A DNA stretch of 6,179 nucleotides from Clostridiaceae bacterium UBA6085 (lineage in GTDB: Bacteria; Bacillota; Clostridia; Clostridiales; Clostridiaceae). Numbering within the stretch: the stretch's first letter is position 1; every line of letters starts with the position of its first letter. Positions 5,511-6,179 of this stretch are shown here, piece after piece. The notes under the pieces were generated by a model. The model was not told the DNA's origin and did not search any database. It was given only the letters and a program-made list of their open reading frames with translations. Location of the stretch: assembly GCA_002428605.1 (NCBI GenBank), contig DIXH01000062.1:1-6179 (forward strand), written 5' to 3'. The position numbers were made by a program, and so were the translations under genes.

Positions 5511-6179
5511 CTATAATCTTGCCAGTCCCTGCTCGATGGCCTTTTCTGAAACTGCCTTTGCAACCGCTTCAGCGACTCTCGGGTCGAACGGACTTGGTAT
5601 TACATATTCCTCGGTGATGTCGGATTCAGCGATAAGAGCAGCAATTCCTTCTGCCGCAGCCATCTTCATCTCGTCAGTTATCTTCCTTGACCTTACGTCA
5701 AGGGCACCTCTGAAGAGACCTGGGAAAGCAAGCACATTGTTGACCTGGTTCGGGAAGTCTGACCTTCCTGTTCCTACGACTCTTGCTCCTGCTTCCTTTG
5801 CATCGTGGTAGCCTATCTCAGGCTCTGGGTTCGCCATAGCGAAGACTATGGCATCCTTCTTCATGGATGCTACCATTTCCTTTGTTATGACCTTAGGTGC
5901 TGATACTCCTATGAAGAGGTCTGACTCAGCCATTGCCTCTGCAAGGGTAAGCTTCTTGTTGTCATTGTTGGTCATCATGGCGATTTCCTGGACAACGAAG
6001 TTGTACTTTTCCATATCATCCCTGTGGATGACTCCCTTTGAGTTGAAGGCGTATATGTTTGCAACGCCGAATGCCTTGAGCATCTTTATGATGGAGCTTC
6101 CTGCAGCTCCTGCTCCTGATACTACCGCAGTTATGTCCTGAGGCTTCTTCTTTACTATCTTGAGAGCGTTGATGAGTCC
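5511..6179 (-). CDS. Malic enzyme family protein (NAD-binding domain), possible CitM-type oxaloacetate decarboxylase; 5' end missing
   Basis: The last 222 residues of a small bacterial malic enzyme are present; the frame is open to the window edge, and about 165-170 N-terminal residues, including the catalytic Tyr and Lys region, lie beyond 6179. Family members decarboxylate malate oxidatively to pyruvate with NAD(P)+ and a divalent metal. CitM of lactic acid bacteria is a homologue that decarboxylates oxaloacetate. Visible here are the nucleotide-binding VVSGAGAAGSS (19-29), GVSAPKVIT (91-99), AMANPEPEI (114-122), GTGRSDFPNQVNNVLAFPG (136-154) and a C-terminal VIPSPFDPRVA (193-203). Because it is the gene just before citC, as in citM-citC clusters, removal of citrate-derived oxaloacetate is a reasonable inference, but the sequence does not separate this from ordinary malic enzyme. 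The ATG at 6083 is internal (it follows the Rossmann motif) and is not the start. Confidence 0.93.
   Translation of the reverse strand, partial: GLINALKIVKKKPQDITAVVSGAGAAGSSIIKMLKAFGVANIYAFNSKGVIHRDDMEKYNFVVQEIAMMTNNDNKKLTLAEAMAESDLFIGVSAPKVITKEMVASMKKDAIVFAMANPEPEIGYHDAKEAGARVVGTGRSDFPNQVNNVLAFPGLFRGALDVRSRKITDEMKMAAAEGIAALIAESDITEEYVIPSPFDPRVAEAVAKAVSEKAIEQGLARL

Noticed and set aside
5269..5811. Plus-strand frame of 180 codons spanning the citC/malic enzyme junction
   Set aside because: It is antisense to two conserved genes, its product is Ser/Ala-rich with no known motif, and it is explained as a mirror of their codon pattern.

Overview
The window holds one co-directional minus-strand gene cluster for anaerobic citrate use. 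It is cut at both ends: the upstream malic enzyme gene lacks its 5' part and the downstream transporter gene lacks its 3' part. In transcription order (high to low coordinates) it reads: malic-enzyme-family protein (possible CitM-type oxaloacetate decarboxylase) - citC - citXG fusion - citD - citE - citF - 2-hydroxycarboxylate transporter (CitS/CitP family). I see no RNA gene, mobile element, CRISPR array, integrase or regulator. The plus strand carries only open frames that are shadows of the minus-strand genes.

The genes form one pathway. The transporter would bring in citrate. Citrate lyase is built from CitD (acyl carrier, gamma), CitE (citryl lyase, beta) and CitF (CoA-transferase, alpha), and it splits citrate to acetate and oxaloacetate. 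The CitG half of CitXG makes the triphosphoribosyl-dephospho-CoA precursor of the prosthetic group, the CitX half attaches it to CitD, and CitC acetylates its thiol to switch the enzyme on. The malic-enzyme homologue could then decarboxylate oxaloacetate to pyruvate, as CitM does in lactic acid bacteria, or act as an ordinary malic enzyme.

From citC to citF the coding is continuous: each gene overlaps the next by 4 to 17 bases and twice the junction is ATGA, so translational coupling is likely. The only gaps are 15 bases before citC and 51 bases between citF and the transporter; the second contains a short hairpin without a T-tract. No promoter is visible, and the operon promoter should lie upstream of the malic enzyme gene, beyond position 6179.

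The malic enzyme/cit/2HCT combination resembles citM-citCDEF clusters of Firmicutes. The moderate GC content, strong AGGAG-type ribosome-binding sites and frequent AGG, AGA and ATA codons fit a fermentative Firmicute, probably a clostridial relative, but I cannot name a genus. The system itself is known; the less usual points are the gene order (citXG between citC and citD), the XG fusion, altered motifs in the CitG and CitC domains and the transporter, and hairpins near two gene boundaries.
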